Positions 33,540-46,800 of a DNA stretch of 64,000 nt are shown in pieces. A model generated the notes under the pieces. It saw only the letters and a list, made by a program, of their open reading frames with translations. It was not told the origin of the DNA and searched no databases. The DNA lies in contig NC_069129.1 of assembly GCF_026914265.1 (NCBI RefSeq), forward strand, positions 16,918,945-16,982,944. The letters run 5' to 3'. The number at the start of each line of letters is the position of its first letter. The first letter of the stretch is position 1. The DNA comes from Mya arenaria. Its lineage: Eukaryota > Mollusca > Bivalvia > Myida > Myidae. The position numbers and the translations under genes were made by a program.

Positions 33540-36018
33540 TTTTTTCAAGGTCGAACATACATGATTTAAAACAAGACATTGTAAACATCCAGTTTGATAT
33601 GAAGGCTGTTTGGGTGTACAGATGTTGACTCGCGAGTAAATTTAGTAAATGAAAGGCAAAATCGTAATGACAGAAAACTATCCAACTTAGAGACTGATAT
33701 TAAAAAAACCCAAGTGTATGAGAGAGAAATGCTACAGTTGGATATTGATGCAGTACATTAAGATTGTGATCAAAATTTTGATAAAATTTTTAGTATTGAC
33801 CTGGCAGTTGACAGGTTGGAAAAGGTTAATATTAAAGCACATATAAGGGTTTTTGGCTTGCCAGAGTCCGCAGATGAAAATAGAATCAGGTTGAAATTAC
33901 AAGTTTTTAAATCTGTGATGCAAATAGCCTGTCCTGCTATTGAATGGCATACAGACTCAATACTGGATACATACAGGGTAGGGAAACCTGGGGATTATAA
34001 CAGAAATGTAATTGATACATTCAAACACGCAGAAAGCAAATCTAATATTTTTGCGGGTAGAGAGAACCTCCGAAGTAACGCTAAAAGAGTTGCAAATGAC
34101 CTTACGACGCGTGAAAAGGAGTCGCTTTACAAACGGGGTATTATTATAAGGGTAAACTTCAGATAAGGGCCAACAAAATACAAGACTTTGACGTTGTGAA
34201 AACTAAATCGTTAGGCTGGCACACAGAAGTGCGACCAGCAAGTTAATACAGAGCAGCTGACTCAGAGTGACGCGGTTGAAATTGAGACTGAAGCTGCGCC
34301 AGGCATTGTTCACGCTGAAGACTAAGGGGATGGTCAAGGCTCTTATATTAAGAACTGTGGCATAAAATATATTTCTTGGAATATTTGTGGAATTTATAGT
34401 AAACTAAGTAATGCAGAATTTATAGAATACTTGATTTCATTTGATATTGTATGTCTACAAGAAACTTGGTGTTTAGATCTTAATGATATCCAACATATTT
34501 TACCTAGATATATTTGTTATTTTCGTCCTGCCAAACAGTCTTCTAAAGCTGGTAAGAATATGGGGGGAGTAGTGATATATGTAAAAGAGCACGCTGTAAA
34601 ACATGTTAAACGTATTTGTGAAGATTTTCATATTCGGAATTGAACTTGTTTTTAACAAAGCTTTATTATCCTCCCCCTTTGTCTTCTTTTTATGATGATA
34701 AAGCATGTAATGGATTGGTCTAGTATGTGTAATAGCGAATGTAAATTACAGATATATGATCTGATGCTGTGTGGAGATTTAAATGCTCGAACTGGTTTGT
34801 CTAAAAAAATTGTTGATGTAAATCTTAATGTTCCGTTATTCGCTAATTCGGAATCTATATTTGTGAATGATATAACCGTAGATCGTTATTTTAAAGACAC
34901 TACTGTTAATACTTATGGAAAAGTGCTTTTACAATTATATATATCATACTCCTTATATATTATTAATGGTCGTATTGGGGATGATAAAGGTATAGGAGAT
35001 TTTACATACCACGGTAATATAGGATCGAGCGTTGTAGATTATTTTATATGCAGTCATAGTTTATTTCACATACGTAATAATTTTCAACTAGATGATAACC
35101 CGGAAAGTGATAATGTGCCGGTAATTTTGTGCCTTGGTAACAATCTAAATGCAGATTGTGTTATTAAAGACAAATGTGAGTTTATTAGCAAAATATGTTT
35201 ATATGAGAATAACTGTGAGCAGTTCCAAGAGGTGTTAAGACAGAGTATATTCAGTGGTGATTTTAAAGCGATTGATGATATGATGGAATTAAATTCTGCA
35301 AACATTAGTAAATTAGTTGAAGAGTTTCAAAAGTACATATTAATCATTTCTGATCAATTTGTTAAACAAATTAGAAACCCTAAGAAGCCTAAATTATGTT
35401 TGAACTGGTTTGATAAGGAATGTAAAGAATTGAAACGTGCTGCGGTACGAAGTCTAAGATTGTACAGATCGACGAAATCCATGACTAGATTATTTGAGTA
35501 TATGTTAGTGAGATCTAAATATAAATCTGTTTGTAGATACTTGCAGTACCAAAACCGCACAGCTTTGGGGCTTGAAATGTCAATGACTAATACCAAGTTA
35601 TTTTGGGATAAAATTAAACTTTTAACAGGACAACAAATGCCTGATCCGGAAATAAGTGGGGAGGAATGGCTAAACCATTTAAAAAATATTTCAACCTGAG
35701 ACTGAAGAAGGTAATGATACTCGTATTGTCAGCAATTATAACAATGATGTTGACAGCATAGATAATAACATATTAAATTCCAAAATTGAAGCTTATGAAA
35801 TAATGGAGGCAGTTAATGATTTAAAGTTTCATAAGGCTTCCGCCGGTGAGCTACAAGCCGGTCATTTTAAATATGGTTTATATTATTTGTTACCATATAT
35901 GATTCACATTTTAATCGTATATTTATGTCTGGGCAATTTCCATAAGAAGGGAAATTCTGATAATCCTGATAATTATAGAGGCATAGCCCTTGTAGAAGTG
36001 TTCAGCTAAATATATATA
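33540..36018 (+). mobile_element. decayed LINE, 5' part (ORF1, endonuclease, RT start)
   Basis: Plus-strand LINE with a remnant ORF1 at about 33550-34165, where an RNA-binding-type segment reads HIRVFGLPESADE...NRNVIDTFKHAESKSNIF. An apurinic-type endonuclease follows at about 34370-35160 (ISWNICGIYSKLSNAEF, FDIVCLQETW, then LMLCGDLNARTG and VVDYFICSHSLF). The linker (LNWFDKECKELKRAAVRSL) leads to the start of the reverse transcriptase (AVNDLKFHKASAGELQAGHF, then NPDNYRGIALVEVFS). It contains several stops and frame changes and an internal deletion just before NPDNYRGI. It is interrupted at 36018 by the LTR element and resumes at 41747. It resembles the LINE at 43.7-49.0 kb but is much older. 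Confidence 0.8.
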
Positions 36019-36180
36019 CGCCAGTAAGGAACCACACGAAGCAAACAGTAGAAGATTAACCTTTTTAATAACTGTAACAACTTTAGTAAACAGACATGGC
36101 AAAATACAAAACAGGGGAAGCAACAAGTGTTTTCTTCATAATATGCTAAACGGTATAAGGGAGATAATTATGTACTGGCG
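36019..36180 (-). repeat. 3' LTR of the 36-41.7 kb element
   Basis: 162 bp, beginning CGCCAGTAAGGAACCACACG and ending ATTATGTACTGGCG on the + strand. Nearly identical to 41590-41746. Confidence 0.85.
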
Positions 36181-39100
36181 CTATATCTTCTCTTTTTAAG
36201 GAAAATAATAATTTGAAAACAACAAAACAAATGAGTACCGCACTAAAACATAATAGCTAATTAACCTAGTACATAATGCCTTGATCCTTACACATAAATG
36301 TATATAATACAAAACAGATATTGAAGAAAACAAACTAAAGTCCAAAAACCTATGAATATATACATATATAGGTACTATACGTGAACACCACGGCAACATG
36401 TGTATGGAATCAACAGCTCTTTTAGTTTTAGGCAAAAATCAAGTTTTGGTAAATACTTAAGCCTACATCTGTTTCAAAGCAAAATATACATCTTTAATCC
36501 AAAATATGTATGGTTATTCGACATATATGCAAGCAAAACCAAAAAACAAAATACAATCACTATTAACAAGTGACATCAACTTGTAAACTATAAGTAGAAA
36601 AAACGCATTATTTATACGTATGATAACATGATGGAACAAAAATATGTTGCGGATAATTTTCTCTTTACAAAAGTAACAAAAAGGCACTACTTAGTGCAAA
36701 TCTTGACTAAATTTCTCAGCCCAAATGGAAACAAGTGTATGTCAAGCTAAAGTCACAGTACAAAATCAGAAAGATATTTAGGAACTTTTCTTTGGCGTTT
36801 AGGTCTAAAACTGTTATCAGAACCTAATAGGGGTGTGAATAAGTCCTGTGAAGTCGACTGAGGCTCGTCAACTTCAGATGATTGTGTCATAATAGGCTGA
36901 CTAATGACGACTGGAACTAGATCTTCGGGATCAGGCAGACGTTCTGGATAAGTCAACGCAGGCGGAATTTCAGCCGGTGCTGGTAGTTGGGTGTCACAAC
37001 ACTGCGGTTTACATTCAAAGTCTGACTCAATCTGCAAAAATTTGTGGTCGATCCGTAGAGTTGATATCACACGGTACACGGTAACACTCACTTTTCTTTA
37101 CTTTATAAGAAGTAGCGCGAAGCTGATTTCCGACGAATTTCTTAATAAAACACCACTCCTTATCACACGATACAACGAGATATCTGTTTCTAGCCTTTAG
37201 TTTGCTTTTGTCGGAATACAGATACACTAAGTCACCGACACGAACGCCATCTGACTGGTTTGTAGATTCTCCATTACGCTTTGATTTTTCACAATATGAA
37301 TGATTTTTGTTTCGAGAGTCATGCTGTTGGAGAATGATGTCCCTATCTGAAACTGGAATTTGGTCGTGCGTGAACTGAGATCTATGTGTCCACAGCTCCC
37401 GCGAGGAGAGACCTGATTTACGTAAACGCGAGTTGAGCCTAGCAACACAAATAGATAAACGCAAATTTGAGATATGTCCCCCACCTGGTTCATACCGAAC
37501 AAGTTCACTTTCAAGTTCTTGTATAGCTTTCTCAGCAACTGGATTTTTGTTGACATTCTTTACGCGTCCTATTTCAAGCACAATGTTAAGTCTTTGAAAC
37601 GTTTCATCCGAACGTAAAGCCACAAAGCCAGGAGCAGGGTCAACACGGATAACTGCAGGTGGTCCATCTAACGGATGTAGTTCTGTACATAAACAAGCAA
37701 GGGCTTCCCTGATAGTGTCTCTCTTTTCGTCATCTATGATGCAAGCTTTAGTGTAAGAAGTCACAGTTTCACGCAAAACAAGTATTGTCTGACAATTACG
37801 TTTCAAGATATCTGCTGCAAACGTTGTACCAATAGACTCTGGGGGATCCTCACTCGTCTGCTCTTGAACGGGCACTGGAACTTTCAGTAGTGAAGCACAC
37901 AAGTGACATTGGGATGTGGTTCTCTCTATTGCACTAGTTAAATCAAGGGCATAAAAATGTATTTTCATTACTAGTTCAAGTTGATGTTTTGTCGGATGGT
38001 CTAACTTGACGTGCAGAGCATTAACGAGACCATCCAGTACTGACCTTGGTACAACAATCAACTCAGCAGGTGGAAGTAATGGATCAGTACGTTTTACTAC
38101 AAACATATTGTCCTTTGCAATAGACGCGACCCGTAGATAACTCTTTACATCTTTAAGATTGGTGAGTTTCTTAGAAGGACGAGTCCCCTGCTTCAGGTGA
38201 GCATGTGTACGACGAAGATCAGGACACTCAGACTGAATTTGTAACCAAGATGATCTAGTGGCAAATGGAAGACGAACAGACCGATTCAGTATGTCATCTA
38301 CCTTTACCGAACGAACTACAGAATCTTCAGTCTGGCAAATGAAGGTACACAGTTGACAGTTGGGCTCTATGCAATCTGATGCATTTCGGCTAGCAAAGTC
38401 TGAAGGTATGTTTGCTGAACCCGCAAGATGTCTCACATCGACCTGATAGCGACTGACTATGGATAGGAAAGAGGTCACCCTTGGACTTGCTGAAAATTCA
38501 CCTCTACACAACTTTTCTACAGCCTGAACACATGGTAAACTGTCTGTAAGGACACATGCTTGCTTATCAGATTGAATGATGTAAGGACTGAAGTGCTTGA
38601 TGGCTGTAGCAATACCCAAAGCCTCTATCTCACATGGTAGCCACGAAACCTGATGTTTCCGTAGCTTTGCACTAAAGAAACCTGCCAATAGAAGGGTCCG
38701 GTCTCTTGTAACGTATAGTGTGGCTCCAATACCATGCCTAGAAGTGGAGCCGTCAGTGACTATCTAAAGCTGATCTGATGATCTAGGAAGTGCAATACAC
38801 TTGTGATTGTTTAGAGCCGCCTGAGCATCACTAAAGATCTTTAAAGATGAGTCAGTCCAATACACCTTCTCTTGCGATTGTTTGCCGGCAATCATATCAT
38901 CTAAAGGAGACAGGTAAGTGGAGCAATGTGGTAGAACTCTTCCTAAAACTGTGTACGCACCGATAAAAGATCGCAAGCCACGGACAGTCTCTGGAGGGGC
39001 ACACGAAGATAATGTGGCAATGCGATGGGAGCTTGCCGAAATCCGACTTGCCGACCATATCCATCCGAGTATGTCTGTTGTCTTTGGACAAATCACTGTT

Positions 39101-41589
39101 TTAGATGGTGACAAACGTAAGCGGCATCTTGAAAGTGCCTCTAACACTCGTTGCCAGTTGCATAAAAGATCATCTACAGAGTTTGCTCCACAGTACAAAT
39201 CATCGGCAAGCTTGGCAACCACACCATCCTGTACAAGATCACCAAGTACTCGACACATAAGCTCTTCCAACGCTGTCTCAGACCCTGGCATGCCCATAGC
39301 ACAACGTGTATAGACACGCACACCTCTGAACGGGGTAGCAACGCCACAATACTTCATGGATTGTGTGGACAAAGGAATTTGGTAAAAAGCACTTGTCAAG
39401 TCACTTTTGATAATATATTTCCATTGGCCAATGGTTCGTAGTGTGGAGTCTACATCTTGAAGTAAGCTCGGTTGCGGCTTAGAGTATCTTCCTGTAACGT
39501 TGACATCTTCAGGTGTACTAAACACACCTTGGCTCTCTAACTTATCAAACTTCTGTTGTAATTCAATAAGTCTGTTCCTGGAGTATTGTGGAACCCTGCC
39601 CTTTCGTTGTGGAGGTTGTACAGGACCCATATTTACCACGGCCTCAAACTTTCCAGCCGCACCGTTGTAACCAGGTATATCTGGAGAAAAAACATCATCG
39701 TGCCTTTCAATCAGATCTCGGAATTTACCTTTAGATAACTCTGGTAACAGATTGTCAGGATCAATTGAAACACAGTTTGAATGCTTTGCAGTGGTTTTAC
39801 GCTCTGTCTGAGTGAGCGAATCAAAGGCTGTTTCCTCCTGCTGGGAGTTGTACGGAACTGTGTACCTGGCGAAGGCGATATGCTGATGCTTCTGCACGCG
39901 TTGTGGTTCAGGTGTGTCATTGTTTAACCGTATACGGCCATCGATTGCATCAACAAGCTGAGCCTTGGGCCACTGGACTGCGTCATCTGAAGATCTGGGC
40001 TTGTGTGCTTCAGGATCTACGTCAGCCGGTAAATTAATTTCCATGAACGAGCCAGGCCAAATAACAGAAGTGGGACGCTCGGTTCTTAACATTGGTCCGA
40101 GTAATGTCTCTATCTGGTCCATAATGAGCCTTGTTAGTTTTGCCAATAGAGATATCACGTTTAGCCGGGCGGATAGCTATATCGTTGCATGTCATGAAAG
40201 GAATACCAGCAAGTACCTCGACATCTAGGTCATTTACAACAAGAGCTTCCAACTCTAAGTCACAATCACCCCTAGATAAAGTTATATGAGTTTCACCAAC
40301 AATATTTAATGGAGTAACGCCGTCTGCCTGTAGTGCGCTCTGATTTGTGGTCTTGACTGGTGCGCCTATGTACTTTGCTACCGATTGTTTTATCATACTG
40401 ATTTCTGCACCACTGTCCAATGTTAATTGCAATGGGAAATGTTTATAAAAAGCTTTCATATAAGGTGACTGTTTGGTGACCACACGTCTGGAAGAATGTA
40501 CAACTCGTTGATTGTGTACCGCATACTCCATGTCCAGAATCCGAACAATTCGTTGTTTGACGGATCTTGCCAGTAGAACTAATATATTTTCTGTCTTCTT
40601 CAGGAAGAAACTTACACTTACTCAAAAAGTGTTGGAACCGTGACCGTCCTGCTTGTTTGCAAATTGGACATACTGGGCCTAATTGGCCGCGCCGTTGGGT
40701 CTGTGCATTTCTAAACGTAGAGCGCAAAACCTTCGCATCTGCAAGGGAGTGTACCTCATCTAACAAGCTAGTAATTGCTAGAGATATTTCCGGCTTAAGA
40801 GATGCCAGTGTCCTAGAACGGAGCTCAGTAGCAAATTTCTGTTTCACAAGAGCTGGGAGTTGAGGATGAATGAGTCTGAGCCAAGTGAGGACTATGAAAT
40901 TTTCAACAGTGGGAGTCAGTTCCTCGTCATCCGCAGGTACCTCGCCATTGTGACTGATAGACCCCCCACCTTTGAGAAGACTGTCGTCAACAAAGCTTGC
41001 TAGACGTTGATACAGATCCTCTGGCCTTTCTCCTGGTTCCAACTTAATAGCATCAAAATCAAGAAAGTGGCCACCAGTTGACTAAAAACCAAAATGCAGT
41101 CTTATAGCTTACCAGATGGAATTAATACTAGTAGAGCTCTTTACTATTGTGTTTCTTGATATCACCGGGCAGTAGTTGGCAATCTGGCCCAACATTAACT
41201 CTAGCTGAGCAACCTTTTGAGCAGCCGTACGCCCACCTTGAACTCCCTCATCGTCATTATTGAAGCCACGTAATGGGTTAGCAGTTGTCTTTCGCTCCCA
41301 AGTTGTTCCATCGACTAGGTACTGAGCAAAATTTGGGTCAAGAGTCAAAGTATATTGTAAATTTTGTTTCCAAGCTTCGAATGAAGTTATCGTTTCATGT
41401 TTGGTCAATTGCCATTGTTTAGGTGCACGTATGTTATGTGCCATTGTTAAGTCTCAGTTGACCTTCAACTAATGTACAGTTGTCTTTAAACTGTCTTGCC
41501 CTTCCTTTCTTGGAATGTGTGAGAATTCTTACGTATCCTGAGTTTGCAAAGAACGGAGGACGTTCGTATACAACCAACCGCTGCCACCA

Positions 41590-41746
41590 CGCCAGTAAGG
41601 AACCACACGAGGCAAATAGTAGAAGATTAACCTTTTTAATAACTGTAACAACTTTACAGACATGGCAAAATACAACACAGGGGAAGCAACAAGTGTTTTC
41701 TTCATAATATGCTAAACGGTATAAGGGAGATAATTATGTACTGGCG
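41590..41746 (-). repeat. 5' LTR of the 36-41.7 kb element
   Basis: 157 bp, the other copy of the terminal direct repeat, lying upstream of gag on the minus strand and followed there by the TGGTGGCAGCGG primer-binding-site candidate. Confidence 0.85.
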
Positions 41747-42270
41747 ATAAGTATTCTGAATGAAAGACTTACATTTTTTACACAAGTTAATAACACTATA
41801 AAAGAGTCCCAAACAGGTTTTAGATGTGGTTACAGCACAGTTGATAATGCTTTTGTCTTATATTCTGTTGTAAAGCAAATACTAATGTAAAAAGGGCAAC
41901 AAATTATGTGTCGCTATTCAAGAAATTTATACTGATGTTAAAATGTGTATTAGATTAAAGGAAGGCGTTACTGGGCCATTTAGTTGCTCAATTGGTTTAA
42001 GGCACGGTTGTAATTTAAGCCCGATTTTGATTTCAATGTTTATAAATGAGTTGAATGATTACATAGAAAGATGTGGGACACATGGTGTTCAGCTGTCTCC
42101 GTCCGATATAGAAGTGTTCCTTATTATGTTTGCGGATGATGTTGCGCTATTGTCGGATACAGTTATCGGTCTGCAAAGGCAGTTAAATTCCCTTTTGTTT
42201 TTTTTTGTTCTGATAATAAAATGCAAGTAAATATTAATAAGACAAAAACTTTCGTATTTAAAAGAGGTGG
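41747..42270 (+). mobile_element. decayed LINE, continuation of the reverse transcriptase
   Basis: Resumes the LINE interrupted at 36018: SILNERLTFFTQVNNTIKES, then RCGYSTVDNAF, SIGLRHGCNLSPILISMFIN, the RT active-site block MFADDVALLSDTV at about 42127-42165, and KTKTFVFKRGGQLS to 42275. The C-terminal part of the LINE is missing after this point. Confidence 0.8.
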
Positions 42271-43119
42271 GCAGTTATCTCGAACACAAAATCACAAACA
42301 AGAAACATAGAAAAACAGCACAAAACTCCACAAACAGCACAGTGCATACATACTATATATATGAAAATAGGTATGTTTATCAAGAATTGTTAGGTACCGC
42401 TTTGGAACGGTCAGTAAAATGTAAATATACTGGGGGTTTAAACCAGTTTATGTGCACAAACCTCACTCTTATCCCAACAATCCTTAATAAAGATAAAACG
42501 CAAAAGGTAAGTCTTATCAAAGTATGCAGGAACTTGAGGAAACGTATCAATAAAACAAATCATAATAAACGTATAGGTAAACCCCAAGTACTTTTATGAT
42601 TACAGATCCCAACTCTATCTGCAGACGGGGGGAAACAATTCAGAGTACCTAATGCAAAAACTTTTCAAAGATACGATGCAGTCATCGTTAGAAACTATAA
42701 ACAACACACACAGTCTGCCTTATAAAATAAAAGGTTTAAAACTGTGTGATCATAGAGTTTCATAATAAAAAGCATCATTGTACTAAAACTGGGAACAAAG
42801 AAGGAAAACAATATTACAGATAAAAGCGACTTGTATTTGCTAATCTTTCCTTCCAAATGATTTGAAAATGTAAAATATTTGAAGAAAATGAAGTCACGTG
42901 CCAAAACACTCGGTGTCAGCCAAAAAACGTTTTCGCCATAAACGGTTTTAAAGATAACATGAATTAGCAAAATCTTCATAAAAAAATAAAAGGACTGAAA
43001 GCTTAGTTATGAAAGGATGCTATATTCAACCCTATATTTTGTTTCAGGTATTCATCTTCAAAAACTAGAAGGCAAATGCTCTTCAAAATATTGCCTTTAT
43101 ATCCAAAGTTTAATAAAAT
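42271..43119. other. unidentified repeat-like stretch
   Basis: The LINE homology ends abruptly at about 42275. It is replaced by low-complexity CACAAA/ACAGCACA-rich sequence and then by a GC-richer segment around 42410-42490 that looks like an interspersed repeat. I could not assign it to a family, and no gene is supported. Confidence 0.35.
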
Positions 43120-43600
43120 CCAAGTAAATCATTAAGTCTATCTGCCCAACTACCTGCTGGAAACATTTTAATTTTACGAATTTTCTTTAAAACATCACCA
43201 TAAAAGTCGGGATGAGCAGTACTATCAGCTATGAGCGATTTAAGACTACTATTGTACTTTGATATGAGATTTTAATGACCATAAACAAATTTTGAGAAAG
43301 TTTTCCTTAATTTATAATATCTGAAACACTGTTTTAGAAGTTTGCGTCATAAGTTTACTGCGAGAGCTGAAATTTTTCACATCTGTACATATTCTACCAA
43401 ATCTTATCAACTGTGCAATAAAAACACCATATGATGATGAACTAGGAACATCACCATCTTAAGAAGGGTAATTAATTATTTTAAAATAAAAATCATCACG
43501 TTTATCATATTGATACTCAATATATCTTCCTTTACCTCGAGTTGCAGATCTAAATAGGATGCTTTTAAAACGGATGTCTTAGATTTATTAAGTTGCAATT
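43120..43600 (-). mobile_element. Penelope-like retroelement fragment
   Basis: A minus-strand reading around 43500-43300 contains DDFYFKIINYP, then DGDVPSSSSYGVFIAQLIRF and GRICTDVKNFSSRSKLMT. This is the conserved region after the reverse-transcriptase core in a large metazoan retroelement group usually classed with Penelope-like elements. It is degenerate and has no intact frame. The class assignment is from memory of the wording. Confidence 0.5.
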
Positions 43601-43858
43601 GTGAAGGGTATATCGAATGAACGTTATCTGTAAACACAGGATTATCTCAACTTAGAGGCCATAGAGGTAGTAGAAGAAGAAGAAGAAGATTTTATTAACT
43701 ATAAGCTTACAGCCCATCAGTTACATATAATATAAACATGTACAGTATATAAACATTTCCGATAGAACAACTTTCAAAATCAATCATAATGTATAAACAA
43801 AGTAAAGTTATATCACATTTGCTTTAAATACTGAAAAATAGTTAGTGGAGAAAAGTGT

Positions 43859-46800
43859 CTAATGTCTAAACTGGCGCATTTCAAAGCCCTTATAGACAAA
43901 ACAACATAGTTTTCTAATAGTAGTTACATTTTCGCTCGAAATCAGTTCGATAAATTTAGGAATATTTGGATTGCGCCAATAATATCGCTTAATGTATAAG
44001 ATTCTTAATTCATGATATAAAGGACATTCTAAGAGAAAATGGAATTCATCTTCAAGGGTATTACAAAGTTGGCATTTTCGTTCATTTCTTGGAATTATCT
44101 GGGGCTTGTGCCATCTGTCCATTTCTATTTCTAATCTGTGTGATGCTACTCTTAGTCGTGTTAAAGCTGTTCTGAATTTATTGTTTTGTATGGTGTCTAA
44201 ATATGAGTGATAATTAAAATTTGCAAATAGTATGTATGTTGACGCTCTTGATGACTCTCGTAATTCTTCATTCCATTTTTGCATGAAACAGTCTCTAGCC
44301 CTCATCTTAAAGGTGTGTATAAAATATTTTGTATTAACAACCCCTTGGTTAAGCCAAACTTCAGCGAATCCCATAGATTCTAACAGATTTTTAACTTTAA
44401 TTGCCCAATTTATTTCCGTTGCGTTGTTTTGTATATCAGTTAACATCGAGTTATATGTAAGTCGGATGAATTTTCTTTTAGCCGTCATTGTTATTTTCAA
44501 CCAAAAGCGGATGATTGATGTCAATCTATGGACATACAATGGGACTCTACCTAATTCTCCATATATAAAGTTGTTTTGCGTTGAAAGTTTAACGCCTAAT
44601 AGTGTTTTTAAAAAATGGAGGTGGATTTTTTCAAGTCCATCTGCTTTCGAAAAACCCCATACTTCTGAACCATAATTAAGTATTGGAGTTATTAATTTAT
44701 CGAATAATGATAAGACGTGGCTTACTTTCAAATTTGTAAATGTTGATAAGTATTTTTTAAGTTTAAATATGGCTTTGAGCGCTTGACCTCCAAGGGCTTC
44801 AAACGTTTTATTAAATGAGCCCCCAGTGGAAAAAGTTATTCCAAGGTATGTAAACTGATTTACTATTTCTATTTCTTTATTATCATAAAAGAATTTTAAA
44901 TTATTTCTTAATCTGCCCCCTTTCCGAAACACCATAATCTTTGTTTTTTCAATATTAACAACTAATTTCCATTTCTGACAATAATTTTGTAAAATATTCA
45001 AGCCATTTTGTAGGTCTTCCTCTGAATTGGAAAATATAACGATATCATCGGCATACAATAATAGCAGTAGTTTGAGTGTGTTAATATTAAGACCTTGGAA
45101 CCCTTTTAGTAAGAATTCTTCTTCTAAGTCATTAATATACATAGAAAATATAAATGGAGACAAGCAGTCCCCCTGACGTGTCCCTATTGAACATTTAAAT
45201 GTCTCACTTAGCTCATTTTGAAATTTTATGCTTGATTTTACATTGCAATATAACGACTGTATAGTATTCATCATGTTGCCACGTATGCCGTATTTAATTA
45301 GTTTGTAAAATATATTACCCCTTAATAATAAATCAAATGCTTTGGTAAAGTCAACAAAACATACATACAGTTTGTTGTTCTGTTTAAGAATACTTTCAAT
45401 GATATTACTAAAGACATATATATTGTCAATCGTTCCCATATTTTTTCTGAAACCGGCTTGTGACTCGGTGTAAACATAGTAATTTTCTGCCCATGTATTC
45501 AATCTATTATTAATTATACGGGTAAATAATTTGCCTAATGTGCTTAGAAGAGTTATACCCCTATAGTTTTCAGGCAGATTTGGGTCCCCCTTTTTAAATA
45601 ATGGTACAATATAGCCCTCTGTCCATTGCGAAGGGAAATAACCAAGTTTTAGGACACTATTAAATAAAGCATTAAAATATCCCGATAAGTGAGGAAATCC
45701 ATGTTTAAGAATTTCGTTTAAGATAAGATCAGGTCCACCAGAGCGACCGCTGGTTAGTTGGGAGCATGCTGTCTTTATTTCTTTAGTTGAGATATCGATG
45801 TCTAGTTCTGAGAACATGACTTGTAGTTCCCCATTTAAGAATCTGTTGTTAAAATATTCGGTTTCTTCATCTTCCTGATAGAAAACCGAATCTGGATTAT
45901 TGATGGATTTAAAATATTGCTCAAACTGCGAGATTGATATATTGCCCGATGACTTATTATTGTTATTATTTTGCCTATTTTTGAGCATATTCCAATATAG
46001 TTTAGCATTTTTGTATCTTGCTTGAACCAGTTTTTCTGTAGCATTTTTATCATGTAGGTACCGTTTTGTCCTCAAAAGAGTTTTATATTCTGTTCGCGAC
46101 TTTGTTAAAAGTGATCTATTTTCATCCGAGTCGTTATTTCTGTAGCTATTTAGTTGTGAAAAGAAATACTTTCGTTTTTCTGTACACTCTCTATCAAACC
46201 ATTCGTTTTTATTTTTACTTTTGCTAGTTGAGGTAGTACCATGCAGTATATTTCTTTTGAATAGCGGATTACAGATACTCCCCATTTCCTCATAAAATAT
46301 ATCCAAGTTGGCTTCTAGATTTTCAGTAGTATTAACATTTTGTAGATTATTTGTTAACGAATCTAATTTTAAAACAAACGAGTCTTCAATGAGATTGCTT
46401 TTAAAAGTATCCAACATTTCATCATTCCATTTGTAAATAAAATCTACCGTTCGACTTTCGTGATTACTTTCAGCAAAATTATTATCATTATTTATTTCTA
46501 CCTTTTTTGACAAAGAAAACGATATTTCACAATGATCGCTTAAAATATTCGGGTCATTAACTTTAAATGACGAGAAATGGGGTATTAAATTCGGTTTACA
46601 CAATACATAATCCACAACGCTACGACCCTGACCTTTAATACAGGTAAAATTTCCAATATTTTTATCGTTTCCTACCCTGCCATTCATTATGCGTAGACCC
46701 GTTAGCTTACAAAAATTAATAAGTAACCTTCCGTTTTCGTTTACCGTTAAATCTTTAGTGTTTCTCGGTAAGAAATCGTCTGCAAAATAGTCGTCAGGCA

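Larger units (their letters stand above)
36019..41746 (-). mobile_element. Ty3/gypsy-like LTR retrotransposon inserted in a LINE, broken
   Basis: A 5.7-kb minus-strand element bounded by direct repeats of about 160 bp (36019-36180 and 41590-41746). Coding order on the minus strand is gag (about 41444-40450, with a CPICKQAG-type cysteine block), protease (LTLDSGAEISMI, about 40440), reverse transcriptase (KSDLTSAFYQIPL, then AKLADDLYCG, about 39400-39180), RNase H, and an integrase with a zinc-binding head and catalytic core (about 38000-37450). Coding capacity is spread over about five overlapping open frames, so it is probably broken in a few places. The LTR copies differ by about three substitutions and one 5-bp indel, pointing to a moderately young insertion. 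TGGTGGCAGCGG, next to the inner end of the 5' LTR, is a plausible primer-binding site. The terminal words are CGCCAGTA/TACTGGCG rather than TG/CA, and the flanking duplication looks like ATA. Confidence 0.8.

Noticed and set aside
38918-39313. 131-aa plus-strand open frame
   Set aside because: It is antisense to the reverse-transcriptase region of the minus-strand LTR element.
44232-44675. 147-aa plus-strand open frame
   Set aside because: It is antisense to the well-supported LINE ORF2 reading.
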